Assembly: GCA_964058805.1 (NCBI GenBank)
Contig: CAXKVV010001105.1
Location: forward strand, 1 to 28,651
DNA from: Schoenoplectus triqueter
Lineage: Eukaryota; Streptophyta; Magnoliopsida; Poales; Cyperaceae
DNA length: 28,651 bases
Direction of reading: 5' to 3'
Made by a program: the position numbers and the translations under genes. A model generated the notes under the pieces. The model was not told the DNA's origin. It saw nothing but the letters and a program-made list of their open reading frames with translations, and ran no database searches. Shown here in pieces: positions 8,029 to 18,300 of the stretch; positions within the stretch are counted from its first letter, which is position 1; each line of letters opens with the position of its first letter.

Positions 8029-9297
8029 TTTATAAAATTTAGGAGGCAAAGCCGAGTTTGGGATCAGCAGGATTATGAGCAATTTTTTTATTTCATTTGT
8101 TTTTACAGGATTTTCTTTTACTTTATTTGGATCAGGATTCTCTTTGGGTCGATTCTTGAAGCAACAGGTTGGACTTCAATTTAATTTCAAGCATATGCTC
8201 TAGGCTAAAATTTTATTTCAAGATTGGAGCTAAGTCATTTTGTCTTATTCATCGATACTAAATTTCTTTCTTTTATTCTTCACTCATTCAAGTCAAAGCG
8301 TACACTTATTATTTTGTCGTCAGAGATATATTTTATTTGTGGCTCTATTAATTATACGTTTGTGTAGGGACAATTCTATTTTTGATGGGTTAAGCTTATA
8401 GATATAGTACCAATCGGTATGGCCTTAGTATACTATCTGGTTTGAATCACAATTATATTTACATAAAATTGCAAGTTATTACAGGAACATAATCAGTTAA
8501 AAAACCAATTTTCAATGTTCAGTATCAATCTGGTGCAAGTATATTCATGCGTTCTCAAACAGATCTTATATAATATATCCAATTTTCAAAAGTCATGTTA
8601 TAATTTTACATGGAAATCCATATGATAGTTTTGTCATTAAACAAAATAACAAAGTTTTTGACCTAGGTTGAGACAAACTGCAACAAGGTATTTTAATGAC
8701 ACAATGAAATCATCCCCTTCAGTTCAGTTACTCAGGAGGAAAATAAGACTTACCCAAGTTTACAGCAACATATACATGTCGAAGGTACCAACTGGTACAC
8801 ACTATTTTTGTTAAGAAATCATGTCCAGAGCATAGTTATGTAGGGTGCTCATTGGTATCAAACTCATACCATGCCATGATACAAAAATGGTTAATTTATA
8901 GAAATCATCACAGTGAATTATGAAGCAGATGATTATACAGTTCATGACAAATAGACATAAGATTTAAACAATTGCATATGTACAAGGTTCAAAGAAATGA
9001 AATGATGACCATTGACCAACTTCTCCTTACCAGCCAAGCAAGCCTTTAAAAAGGATCTGTAACACTATAAAAATAGAAAATAATAGTAAATAACAAGAAA
9101 ATATGCTCATATATTGTGTTAGCATGTCATATGCAGGTTTAGAAAATTTATCCAAAGGAAATCATAAGCTATACATAAAACACACACACACTTCGGACTC
9201 AGGATTCTACTTTTTATTTTTGTTTTAGACTTGGAAGTTTGCATTATTTACACATTTACATGAACTTTATTTCTAATCTTGATACAAATTATTGCCT

Positions 9298-9432
9298 AAT
9301 AGCTCACCGAGCTCTCTACTCGGGCCAATGGTATTTAGAGAAATTAGATGGTATTAATATTTTTATTCTGGTTGACTCAGGCCAATAGCTCACCAAACTC
9401 CTCGCTTGGGCCAATAGCTCACTGAGTTACTC
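9298..9432. repeat. GGCCAATAGCTCACC boxes in the LTR
   Basis: Three copies of a box like CCAATAGCTCACYRA lie at about 9298, 9381 and 9410, alternating with CTCGGGCC/CTTGGGCC. The same set is in the other LTR near 23977-24111. A role is not evident. Confidence 0.6.
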
Positions 9433-9990
9433 TTAACAATACTCATTAACTATACCTACATTTACTTTACTTATTAAAGCATACACTCCTTTTTATTTGG
9501 TTTTTGAAACATGATTTATACGAAATGTGGGCAAAATGCTAGTATGTAATATTGAAAATTCAAATATTTGGGAAATAGTTCTATTTTAAGCAAGAACAGA
9601 AAGAAAAATAGATAGAAGCCTTTTTGTTTATTTAAAATGTAATTTTACATAAAGGTCTAAAGGGTTTAATTCGCTTACATTAGCCTTATGAATTGATTCT
9701 TAAAGACAAATGCTTAGGGAAAATCGTTAGCAAATGAAGCAGAAAATTTTGGAATGCATCTTTAACAGCAAAAAAAAAAAAAAATAATAATAATAAAATA
9801 ATAATAATTAAGCAAATATTTCTTACTTATTAATTGAAAACTAGCAAAGTTATGTTACAGTTTTATCCTGAATGCATATTATAGAGATGATATTTCATGA
9901 AAAGATTCAAAATTTTTTTAGAAGTTTATGAAAATACGAGGATATACTCTCAAACTTTTATTAAATTTCTTTTGGTAATTTTATTGAGAG

Positions 9991-10075
9991 CAAGGGCTCA
10001 CGACTGAACTCAGCCGGCACAAGCTCTCTAGCTCTTCAAAATCAAGGGCTCACGACCATATTCAGCCGGCACAAG
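9991..10075. repeat. Direct repeat with AGCCGGC core
   Basis: CAAGGGCTCACGAC...CAGCCGGCACAAG occurs at 9991-10023 and again at 10043-10075, with a 52-bp period. The other LTR holds the same pair near 24674-24756. Confidence 0.65.
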
Positions 10076-11157
10076 ATTGAGAAAAGCTTTTATTTTTACA
10101 AATTGGTTTAAGTTGTATATTAGTCAGTTTCCATGCATATATTTTTAATGTAGGTTTTATATATAAGGTATAACAGAAATATTAAAGAGGGTAATAATCA
10201 GACAAATGCAGAGACCATAGAAGAAATAGGTTTTTCTATTTATTCACTTATATATATATATATATATAGATAGTAAATAACTAAAAAAAATGATTTAAAA
10301 TGAGATCCTACGAATCTAAATGTGCTTCTCTTATGGAATCTGTATGGAAGTTTCATCTCAGCCCCCTTTTTATTATATTAACTGTGTTTGAAAACACCAT
10401 GGATGGAAGGCTTCACCAATTTCATAGTAAACTTAAGAACAATATAGAAACATGCCTTAAAATCTCTAAGTTCTATGTTATTTGCATGCCAATAAAAAAA
10501 AAGTCAAATTAAAAAGAAATACAGCGAAGCAGCAAATACTATACTAACCATCTTATTATGCCACCATAAATCTAGATTCTGCATAAAGAAAGAAAATACA
10601 AAGAGACTTGAGTTTTAGCTTCCTCTTTTTACTGCTAAATACCATATCATAACCTCATCAGTCTCTATCAATTTCTACTTCATTGAACTTTCGATTTTTA
10701 CCAAAGAAGTTTTATCACAAAGAAACAATGAAAAGAAAATGCGAATGCGACTTATAAAAATGCAACAGAATAAACAAAGAAGCGAAAAATGCAAATTGAA
10801 CTTAAGAAGATGAAAAGAAATATGACAGATTCACAAATTTCATTGATTGAACTTGCAAATACATTAAACTTCAATTGAAAATATTACATTTCAACTGTAA
10901 AATCTACCTATTCTAATTGCTAGCAGACTAGTTTTCTGTTGATCCTCTAATAAGCACTAGTATCGGAAAATAGTGGCTGTTGGTGTTTGGATGTTTGGGA
11001 GGCTTAACTGTATATGGTGAGGGCTACTAGGTTTCTTAGCAATTGACTAATGGGGAGATGGGAGCAATTGGCTGCTGGGGTTTCAACTATGGGGGTGAGG
11101 AGTTTTTTTTTTTGATAATTGCTGGGGTTATCGCTTGTATCTGGGGGAAGAGAGGGT

Positions 11158-11166
11158 CCTTTTATA
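11158..11166 (-). promoter_or_regulatory. TATA box in the 3' LTR
   Basis: TATAAAAGG on the minus strand, identical to the one at 25836-25844. In this LTR it would drive transcription out of the element toward Athila. That transcription would be antisense to Athila. Confidence 0.6.
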
Positions 11167-11179
11167 GTCAGAGATTAGG

Positions 11180-11209
11180 TTTAGGGTTTGGATTTTTGAA
11201 TTAGGGTTT
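11180..11209 (-). promoter_or_regulatory. Two telo-box motifs upstream of TATA (3' LTR)
   Basis: AAACCCTAAA (minus strand of 11180-11189) and AAACCCTAA (11201-11209) lie 14-43 bp upstream of the TATA box on that strand. Telo-boxes are known promoter elements in plants. A degenerate telomere-repeat origin is an alternative. Confidence 0.5.
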
Positions 11210-11275
11210 AGGGGGTTTAATTTTACGGTTTTATCCCTTGATTTAGGCTTTGCTCTATCTTCGAATTTATCTGAG

Positions 11276-11314
11276 ATGGCATCCACTTATCTGATCAACA
11301 ACCCCCTTTATTTT
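11276..11314 (-). repeat. 39-bp repeat with polypurine-like core (LTR copy)
   Basis: This is identical over 39 bp to 12916-12954 in the internal region and present again at 25954-25992. On the minus strand it contains AAATAAAGGGGGTTGTTGATC, which looks like a polypurine tract followed by an LTR-like TGTTGA start. Confidence 0.75.
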
Positions 11315-12779
11315 AACTACCCAATGGCAGGCTGCCACACCAGCTCTGCCAACGCATAAATAAACACTACACCTAAATAAAACAAAAAATATTATGCGAG
11401 GTGCTTACTGGCAATCATGTTTTCAGGGGAAGTATTTACTGGCACAAGTTCGGCTGGTGGAGGCGTGTGCTGGCTTGGAGTTGGCTTGCGGGCTCTAGCA
11501 TCAGATTCGTCAAAGGCTTGCACCTGGGCCTCGGGTTTTGTTGGTGTGGGGTTGGCCTGTAGGTTCTTGGCAGCCTTGAGTCTCGGGCCTCCTCTACTGG
11601 GCCGCCTCGGCCTCCTTGCGTAGCCCTTCTTCCTCCCTCTTTATTTTGACACCAACTCTGCCGCCCGGGAAAGCACTGGCTTGCATGGCTCGGCTCTAAC
11701 GCCTCTTCTCCATATTCCTCCAATTTCGAAGCTATTTTGACTCTTTCCTAATTTTTCTAGGTTTACGATTTTCTCTCAAATTTGCCTCTTTCTTTTGAAA
11801 TTGAACTTGGATCCCTACTTGTTTGAGTGTGAAGTGGCTGATTTTCTGAGATTTCGGTTTCGATTTGGAACAATTCGGCTCACCTTTCCTTCCTTTGTCG
11901 CTGAAGAAGAAAAAGGTTGAAAGGGGCTATCGAGTTTCTTAGTTGGCAGAGGAGAGAAACTGGGTAATAAGACCAAGTGTTGATTTCTCTTTTATTTGAA
12001 CTTGGTGCACCATAAGCCAAGCCAATGACAATATGGTGGTTTACAAAAAACCGAGTCCATGGCATCTTTCCTACTTAGATAGACTTGGTTTATGATATTT
12101 AATTGTAGACCAATCATGACAAGTGGGTCCAAAGGTGTTTGATTCACGCACTACGTACAAAGCCACTTAGCTGATTTTTCGATTTTTCCTTCATATTTTT
12201 CTTTTTCTGAATTTTTCTTGAAAGATATCTTTATCCAAAATTCACCAAATTTTCACCAAAAATCTTATAAATCATATCAAGATTTATGATAATTTTTATT
12301 TTGATTTTTGACCCTTGGTTAATCATCAATTAATTATGTGCCCAATTAATTGATTTAATTTGTGTCAATTGATCATTTCCGGATTTCCTCGACTTTTGTA
12401 ACTCCAATAATATCGAATAAGATATGAAAATTCTTAGTATTTTATGGAGAACATAATTCTCTCGTAAAATTTGAGTTTTGAGATTTTTGACTTTGACGAG
12501 GTTTTCGATTTGAATTTCCCGAGTCTTGACAATTAGTCTTTTTTCTGAGCATTTCTAATTTCTTTTAATTTTATCCTCAATTTCTGGGTCCTCGGGCTTG
12601 GTCTGAGCTTTTTAGACCTCTGTTGGGTTTAATAGGCCTACTTGGGCTCTTCGGGAATACTGGGCCTCTCGGGCCTGACCCGATTCTTCAGATTTTCTTT
12701 GCACTATTCCTCAACTTTTTTAGGGGTCAACAAAGAGCCACCCACCAAAGCGGGTCATGAACACTTTAAGAAATGAAGG

Positions 12780-13480
12780 GCCTGCTTTGGTGCATTCGAA
12801 ATTAACACTTATTCTTATTTTGTAGTGGTTTTGGGTTGATTCTTCTTATGAAGGGTCCTCTGTCCATATGCCTTCATCTGAAGTGGTTTCAACTTTAATT
12901 CTTCATCACAAATTTATGGCATCCACTTATCTGATCAACAACCCCCTTTATTTTGTTTTGCTCCAACAAGGTTGTCTTTGACAAAAGATACAGGGCTCAG
13001 GACGTTTTGAGTCTGAAGCGCTATGCCAACTCACGTCAGGGCCTGTAATTATCGGAAGACAAGCTGAGCTTTGTATGTCTGATCCGACCTTCTAAGTCAT
13101 GAGCTCAAAGCATTCTGCCGGCTTTTGGACTTAGGTCTCCAACTTCTTACTGAAGCAATTTTCGATTAGAGTCTCGTTTGACGAGGTTTCGGCTTGAACT
13201 CTTCATTTGGTGGGATCTTCAATGGAGTACATTCGCTCCAAGAAGTTTCAACCCTGATTTTTTGTAGAGGTTTTGGATTTAATTTCTTTTGTGAAAGGTC
13301 TTTGCTCAGATTCCTTCACCTAAAAAACTCTTGTTTCACTTCTTCATCCGCGGGGAATCTCAGATTTCGCCTTCGATGCATCCTTTGGTTGAAAATGTTA
13401 CAACTTGAGACCTCTGTCTGTCAGGATCTTCGACAAAGCACCTTCGCTTCAAGTGATTTTAACTCTAACTTCTTTTCCTT
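12780..13480. repeat. Diverged internal repeats, one related to the LTR
   Basis: About 90 bp near 12817-12905 resembles 13259-13347 (TTTTGTAGWGGTTTTGG through CTTCATC), and a weaker third unit follows at about 13380-13475. Between them, 13010-13130 resembles the LTR repeats at 21370-21480: both have GAAGCGCTATGCCARCTCA and CTTCTARRTCATGA. Confidence 0.55.
12916..12954 (-). repeat. 39-bp repeat with polypurine-like core (internal copy)
   Basis: This is the same 39 bp as at 11276-11314. It lies about 185 bp upstream of the 3' LTR on the element's strand. The core AAAGGGGGTTGT also occurs a third time on this strand at 14518-14529. Confidence 0.75.
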
Positions 13481-13735
13481 TCAGCTTATACTTTCGTGTG
13501 TGTTTTTTTTTGGTGGCTTGTTTACCCGATATCTTTTCTATGGGGCTTCGTACCTCAGATTTTCATCAGGAGATTCTACCCTTGCCTGATTTTTAATGAA
13601 CTTTTGCTTTCACCTTTCTTTGCTTCTGGTAGGCTTGTATGCTTGTTGCTTGCTTGTTCGTATACGTTGTTCAATCGGCGTCTCTTCTGATCAGCATTTT
13701 TGACACAGCTTCACGGAGGGACCATGGTATTTTAA

Positions 13736-14250
13736 GGATACCATTCCTACCTGTATTGACCTCTAGGCCAGGTACAGAGTGAAACCGTTTATCCTTTTAT
13801 TACTGACGGATAAACTTTCCAGTGTCAATTGTACTATGAATTCAATTGACAACACCATTTTATGGATACTTCATGTATATATCATTTTTAAGTGGAAGCT
13901 CACACACTCTCCCCTCATTTGTGCACCTTTGCGTGCTAAAGTGAAAACTCAACGTCGCTCATCTCCTCTCAATTTATTTGGTGGAGATGATATTATACGG
14001 ATACCGAACCTACCTGTATTGACCTCTAGGCCAGGTACAGAGCAAACCCGTTTATCCTTTTATTACTGACGGATAAACTTGCCAGTGTCAATTGGATTAT
14101 GGATTCAATTGACAACACCATTTTGTGGGGACTTCATATATACTTGTCATTTAATTTTGGAAGCTCACACGCTCTCCCCTCATTTGTGCACCTTTGCGTG
14201 CTAAAGTGGAAACTCACCGTCGCTCATCTCCACTCAATTTATTCGGTGGG
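13736..14250. repeat. 263-bp tandem duplication
   Basis: GGATACC...CCTACCTGTATTGACC starts at 13736 and again at 13999, and the copies stay alignable to about 14250. Differences include point changes and a short deletion in the second copy. Open frames over it (13779-14069, 14099-14365) are homologous to each other only because of this duplication. Confidence 0.85.
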
Positions 14251-14998
14251 GATCCTACCCTCAAACATCCATCACGCATCCCTACGAGACAGGCTTTCAT
14301 CGGGTAGGGTCGCTCTCTATGAACAAAGTCACTTCTTTAAGCAAACCACTTTGTTTGACATATAAATGCCAGGTAAAAGTGTAAACCCTTTATTCTGACC
14401 CCTCCACGATTTGTTGTGGGATTGTAACAAACCATTTCCTTGGGCGTGCGGTGCTTTTGCGGATAAATGCACCCAACCTGACTTTGTATAACACTCGTGG
14501 TGTCGGGGACAAAGGTGACAACCCCCTTTGAAAATTTTATTTTTATATGTTTTATTCAAAAATATAGAAAATATTTTTGTTATTTTATAGTATATATTTT
14601 TTTAATATATTTTTATTTGAGGGAGAAAATTTTGTTATTATTATTATTTGTTATTAATATGTACGAGAGTTATTTATTTACATGCCCTCGGAAGCGACTA
14701 TTACTAGCCACCAATTTGCTCGACCTATCCCTTGGCTTGCACCGTGGGCGACCAATATGAGCAACTTTCGTCATGGGGCGGTACAGATAGTTTAAGGGAC
14801 AAACTGCAAACCCTGCCCATTTTTATATTTATTCTGTATCAAATGGACAAATCCAGTGGTATTTGTATTATGAGCCCAAACACCAAAGCTATCGCCTTTA
14901 ACTCCGCGTGGTTTTGGCCATGATTGATTTCATTATACTTTTGGGTTTGGGGTTTATTTAGGTCTCTTTCCATTATTATTATATATTTTTAGATTTTT

Positions 14999-15325
14999 AG
15001 GCTACTAAGGCCTTTATTCTATTTTTGGATTTTTGGGTCTATTGAGGTTTTTATTCTATTTTTGAGTTTTCGGGTCTATTGAGGCCTTTATTCTATTTTT
15101 GGGTTTTCGGGCTTACTGAGACCGTTATTCTATTTTTAGGTTTTTTTAGGTTTACTGAGGCTTTTGTTCTATTTTTTATTTTTGGGCCTATTGAGGTCTT
15201 TATTTTATTTTGGGTTTTCGGGTCTATTGAGGCATTTATTCTATTTTTGTTTTTCGGGCCTATTGAGGCCTTTATTCTATTTTTGGGTTTTGTAGGCCTA
15301 CTGAGGCCTTTATTTTACTTCTAGC
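14999..15325. repeat. Minisatellite, about nine 37-bp units
   Basis: The unit is GGCCTTTATTCTATTTTTGG followed by GTTTTCGGGTCTATTGA, with a period of 36-39 bp. It begins just downstream of the gag-protease stop on the element's strand. An 81-residue plus-strand frame over it is a repeat artefact. Confidence 0.88.
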
Positions 15326-15353
15326 ACTCCATGACTAATTGTGTACGGTGGGA

Positions 15354-18300
15354 CTAGTTCTTGATGAATAGCGAATCATCGTCAGATTCGTAACCCAATC
15401 CTCGGGTATTCTTCATTTTACCATCTAGACCCATAATCATCTTCCGGGGATTGTCCCATAACCTTGCAAAGGTCTTGACTTCGGCTTTTGACATGTCTCT
15501 TAGACCACCTATCCTTTGTGTCAACTCGTAGATTTTCTTTTCGAAGAAGTGAATAATAACACCATTATCTTTCTCGTCGCCCGAGTCTTCCTGCTCCATC
15601 ATCCATCGTTCCCAGGAATCAACACTAGAGTCTTCCCTGGACTGGGTTGAATCACTTTTATAGAAAATAATAGCTTTCTGAACTATAGGTTTTCCCTTCA
15701 CATATATCAACTTTGCGGGTACCATGAAAGTTTTCAAAATTTGTATGTGATTTACCTCCCTTGGGGTTAAGTCTTTGAAGTATTTATCAGGCACCGTTGT
15801 GATAGCCAGTGACATTGCCTCATCTTTTATTTTAATATTTAGTACGTGATTTGAGCGATGCACTTCTTTGAGATTTTTCTTCTTGGATTTCTTAAGAGGG
15901 TTTTGATCACCTTTGACCCCTTTTAGTTTTTCTTCTTTTTGGGTTCCCAATTTCGGGAGATGAGTCTTAATTGACTTAAGATTGAAAACAATCCCATCAT
16001 CAGAGTCTTCATCTACCATATCATGTGAGATAGTGCATACTCTGAATCGCACACTCTCCTCTTGTTCTTTCGCTTCATGTGGGGCCGGGCTTTGAAGAAC
16101 GCTTTGCGGGAGTTCAATTATTCCTTCTGTGTATCCTTTCTCAACCCAGTCTTTAAATACCCAGCAATCCTCGATCGGGTGCCCCAAAACTCGATGGTAA
16201 GGACAGTAATTTGAATCACTGTGTTTCTCCATCTCAGCTGGTCTTTTGCTTGTCGGCAGGATAAGTCCATTTTTCATCGCTTCTTTGAAGATTTTTGCCA
16301 CCTTGTCTCTTCGAAAAGAATATGGTTTGCTCTTCTTTTGTTTGAGAGTCATGTCTCGTCTGCTCTCTCTTGTGTACATGAGTTGTTTACCTTTATCTTG
16401 ATTCTCTCCCTGGGTTCTTATTATTTTTTCCGAGGTATTAGCATCACTGATGGTTATTTGAATGGCTTTGACCATTTCTAGGATTTCATTATTTTGTACT
16501 TTTATATCCTGCATCACCTCCCATTGTTCAGCTATTTCTCTTTTGTTGACTTCTACTTGGCATCTCAATTCTTCGATTGAGGGAGGTTCTGCTACTCTGA
16601 GATCCCAAACACGGGTTCTCGAGGCATCGCACCATTGGGGCCTTGCATTTGAAGAGTTGAGACCTGAAAACACTTGATCTTCATCTCGTGGTATGTCAGT
16701 AATAGCGAGGCACATAAGTTTATCTTTTATATGATCGATCACATATGATGCTTCACTTTCACTACTTGTATCTACGTCATTTTCAGGTCTTCGAAGACAA
16801 CGATAGATAATTTCTTCATCTGATTCTTCTCTTTCTGAGTTTTCAGATGATTCTTGCTCTTTTGATCTTGAGTTATTATCTGACTCTTCTTCATTTGAAC
16901 TCTCGTACTCCAAGATATTATGTGGTGTCGTGTGTCCTGAATTTTCAGATTTCTCGGACTCTTCATTTGATGATGTCTCGACTTGAGATGCAGTCTTGTT
17001 CTTGAGATTAAATGTAACTTCCTCATCAGAGCCGTTGCTTGAAAACTCTATTTGTGATATAGTTTTCGATTTAAGGTCAAAAATAACCTCTTCATCCGAT
17101 CTTTCATTTGACCTTTTAGTTTGAAGTGTAATATGAGGTTTGAAGTGAAATTTAATTTCTTCTTCTTCCTCTGAAGATGCATCATATTCCGATCCTTCAG
17201 TTGGCGCATTGTTCCTTGATATTTTTACTGGCTCTGAGGGTTTACCCTTCTCTTTGCCTTCTTTTGATAAGAAGAATTGGGCATCGTTAAATTTTATCTC
17301 ATGAACACCAAATGGTTTTAAATCTCCATTGATCCTTTTCTGCCTGCCATTATCGACGTACTTCAGGCATTGATGAAGGGTGGAAGGTACTATTTGGTTA
17401 TTGTGCAACCAAGGTCGTCCCAGTAATGCCCGATACGATGTCTCAGCATCTATTACGTAGAATTTTGTTGGAGATTTTAAGCCACCACATTGTAAATTCA
17501 GAGTTACTGCTCCCAAGGCCTTCTGAGAGTTTTGGTTAAACCCGTGAATAGTTACTTTTTCGTTAGATAAATTCTTCACATCCAGTGCTATTGCCTTTAG
17601 GGTCTTGAGAGGCATAATGTTAATTGAAGATCCAGCATCAATTAAGATGCGACCAATTCTTTGTCCTCCACAGTCTCCTGTAATGTACAGAGGACGGTTG
17701 TGATCTGTTGTACCCATTAGGAGATCTTCATTGGTGAAGGTAATGCCTACTTCTCGTTTGGCGACATACAATGCTTCTTGCAAGTTTTTCTCAATGAAAT
17801 AAGACTTGTGTTTCTCAGGATTTTGCAGAGCTTGAATTAGCACATCCCGTAGGTCTTGCGACATCATTAGTGCGTCGAATATGCTGAGCAGCGCGGGAAT
17901 TTTGCGAAGATGTGCTAGGACATTGTAGTCATCGATAGTTTGCCTAGCCTTTTCGCTATTCTTGACAATATCATCTATTTCTCTAGACCTATTCTGGGCT
18001 TTGTCTTTATTTTTGTCTGAATCCTTCACGGCTTGTCTTTCAGGAATGTAAGTCCCAGAGCGTAGCACCATCTTGCATTCTTCCTTTTTAGTACCTGAAG
18101 TGTTGGCTTCCCCTTGATGCGCTGAGAAAAGTAACTCTTGTAACATGAGCGTATCATCTTCATCATATGTGTTATCCTCGTGATATACCATGTTGCATTT
18201 ATGAGAAATTGCATTTACTTGTTCGTGAGGCGTAGGATTTTGCAAAAATCCCTTGGGTAAAGTAATTTCACCATTTCGGATAGATTTTTCAACCCAATCT

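Larger units (their letters stand above)
8024..12732 (-). repeat. 3' LTR of the outer element, interrupted by Athila
   Basis: It matches 22705-27420 almost base for base. By eye I found four substitutions (8576, 10452, 11040, 11263), length changes in A, T, TA and AAT runs, and a 10-bp indel near 11885. It ends ...GGGGTCAACA at 12732, which is TGTTGACCCC on the element's strand. The missing part, equivalent to 20930-22704, should lie left of the Athila 5' LTR. It holds no credible gene; the 70-, 95- and 61-residue frames have no domains and recur simply because the LTR is duplicated. Confidence 0.92.
12733..15353 (-). other. 3' non-coding region of the outer element, in place of pol
   Basis: This is 2.6 kb between the gag-protease stop and the 3' LTR, where an autonomous Tat element would carry reverse transcriptase and integrase. 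I see no trace of RT, RNase H or integrase motifs on the minus strand. It contains diverged repeats (12780-13480), a 263-bp tandem duplication (13736-14250), an AT-rich stretch (14530-14990) in which I see nothing, and a 37-bp minisatellite. The sequence next to the LTR (GGTGGGTGGCTCTT on the minus strand) is a poor polypurine tract. Confidence 0.7.

Noticed and set aside
10300..10512. 70-residue ORF repeated identically at 24979-25191
   Set aside because: It is duplicated only because the LTR is duplicated. It has no domain, low-complexity surroundings, and runs opposite to the element's transcription.
11417..11723. 68- and 95-residue ORFs on opposite strands, repeated at 26095-26401
   Set aside because: They overlap each other on a GC-rich part of the LTR, lack recognisable domains, and duplicate with the LTR.
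15079..15324. 81-residue plus-strand ORF with a repeated FILFxxFGPIEA pattern resembling a membrane protein
   Set aside because: It is a translation of the 37-bp minisatellite on the wrong strand of the element.
12733..15353. Degenerate reverse transcriptase or integrase
   Set aside because: No FxDD-type, DGG..F or zinc-site remnants are recognisable in any frame; the content is repeats.
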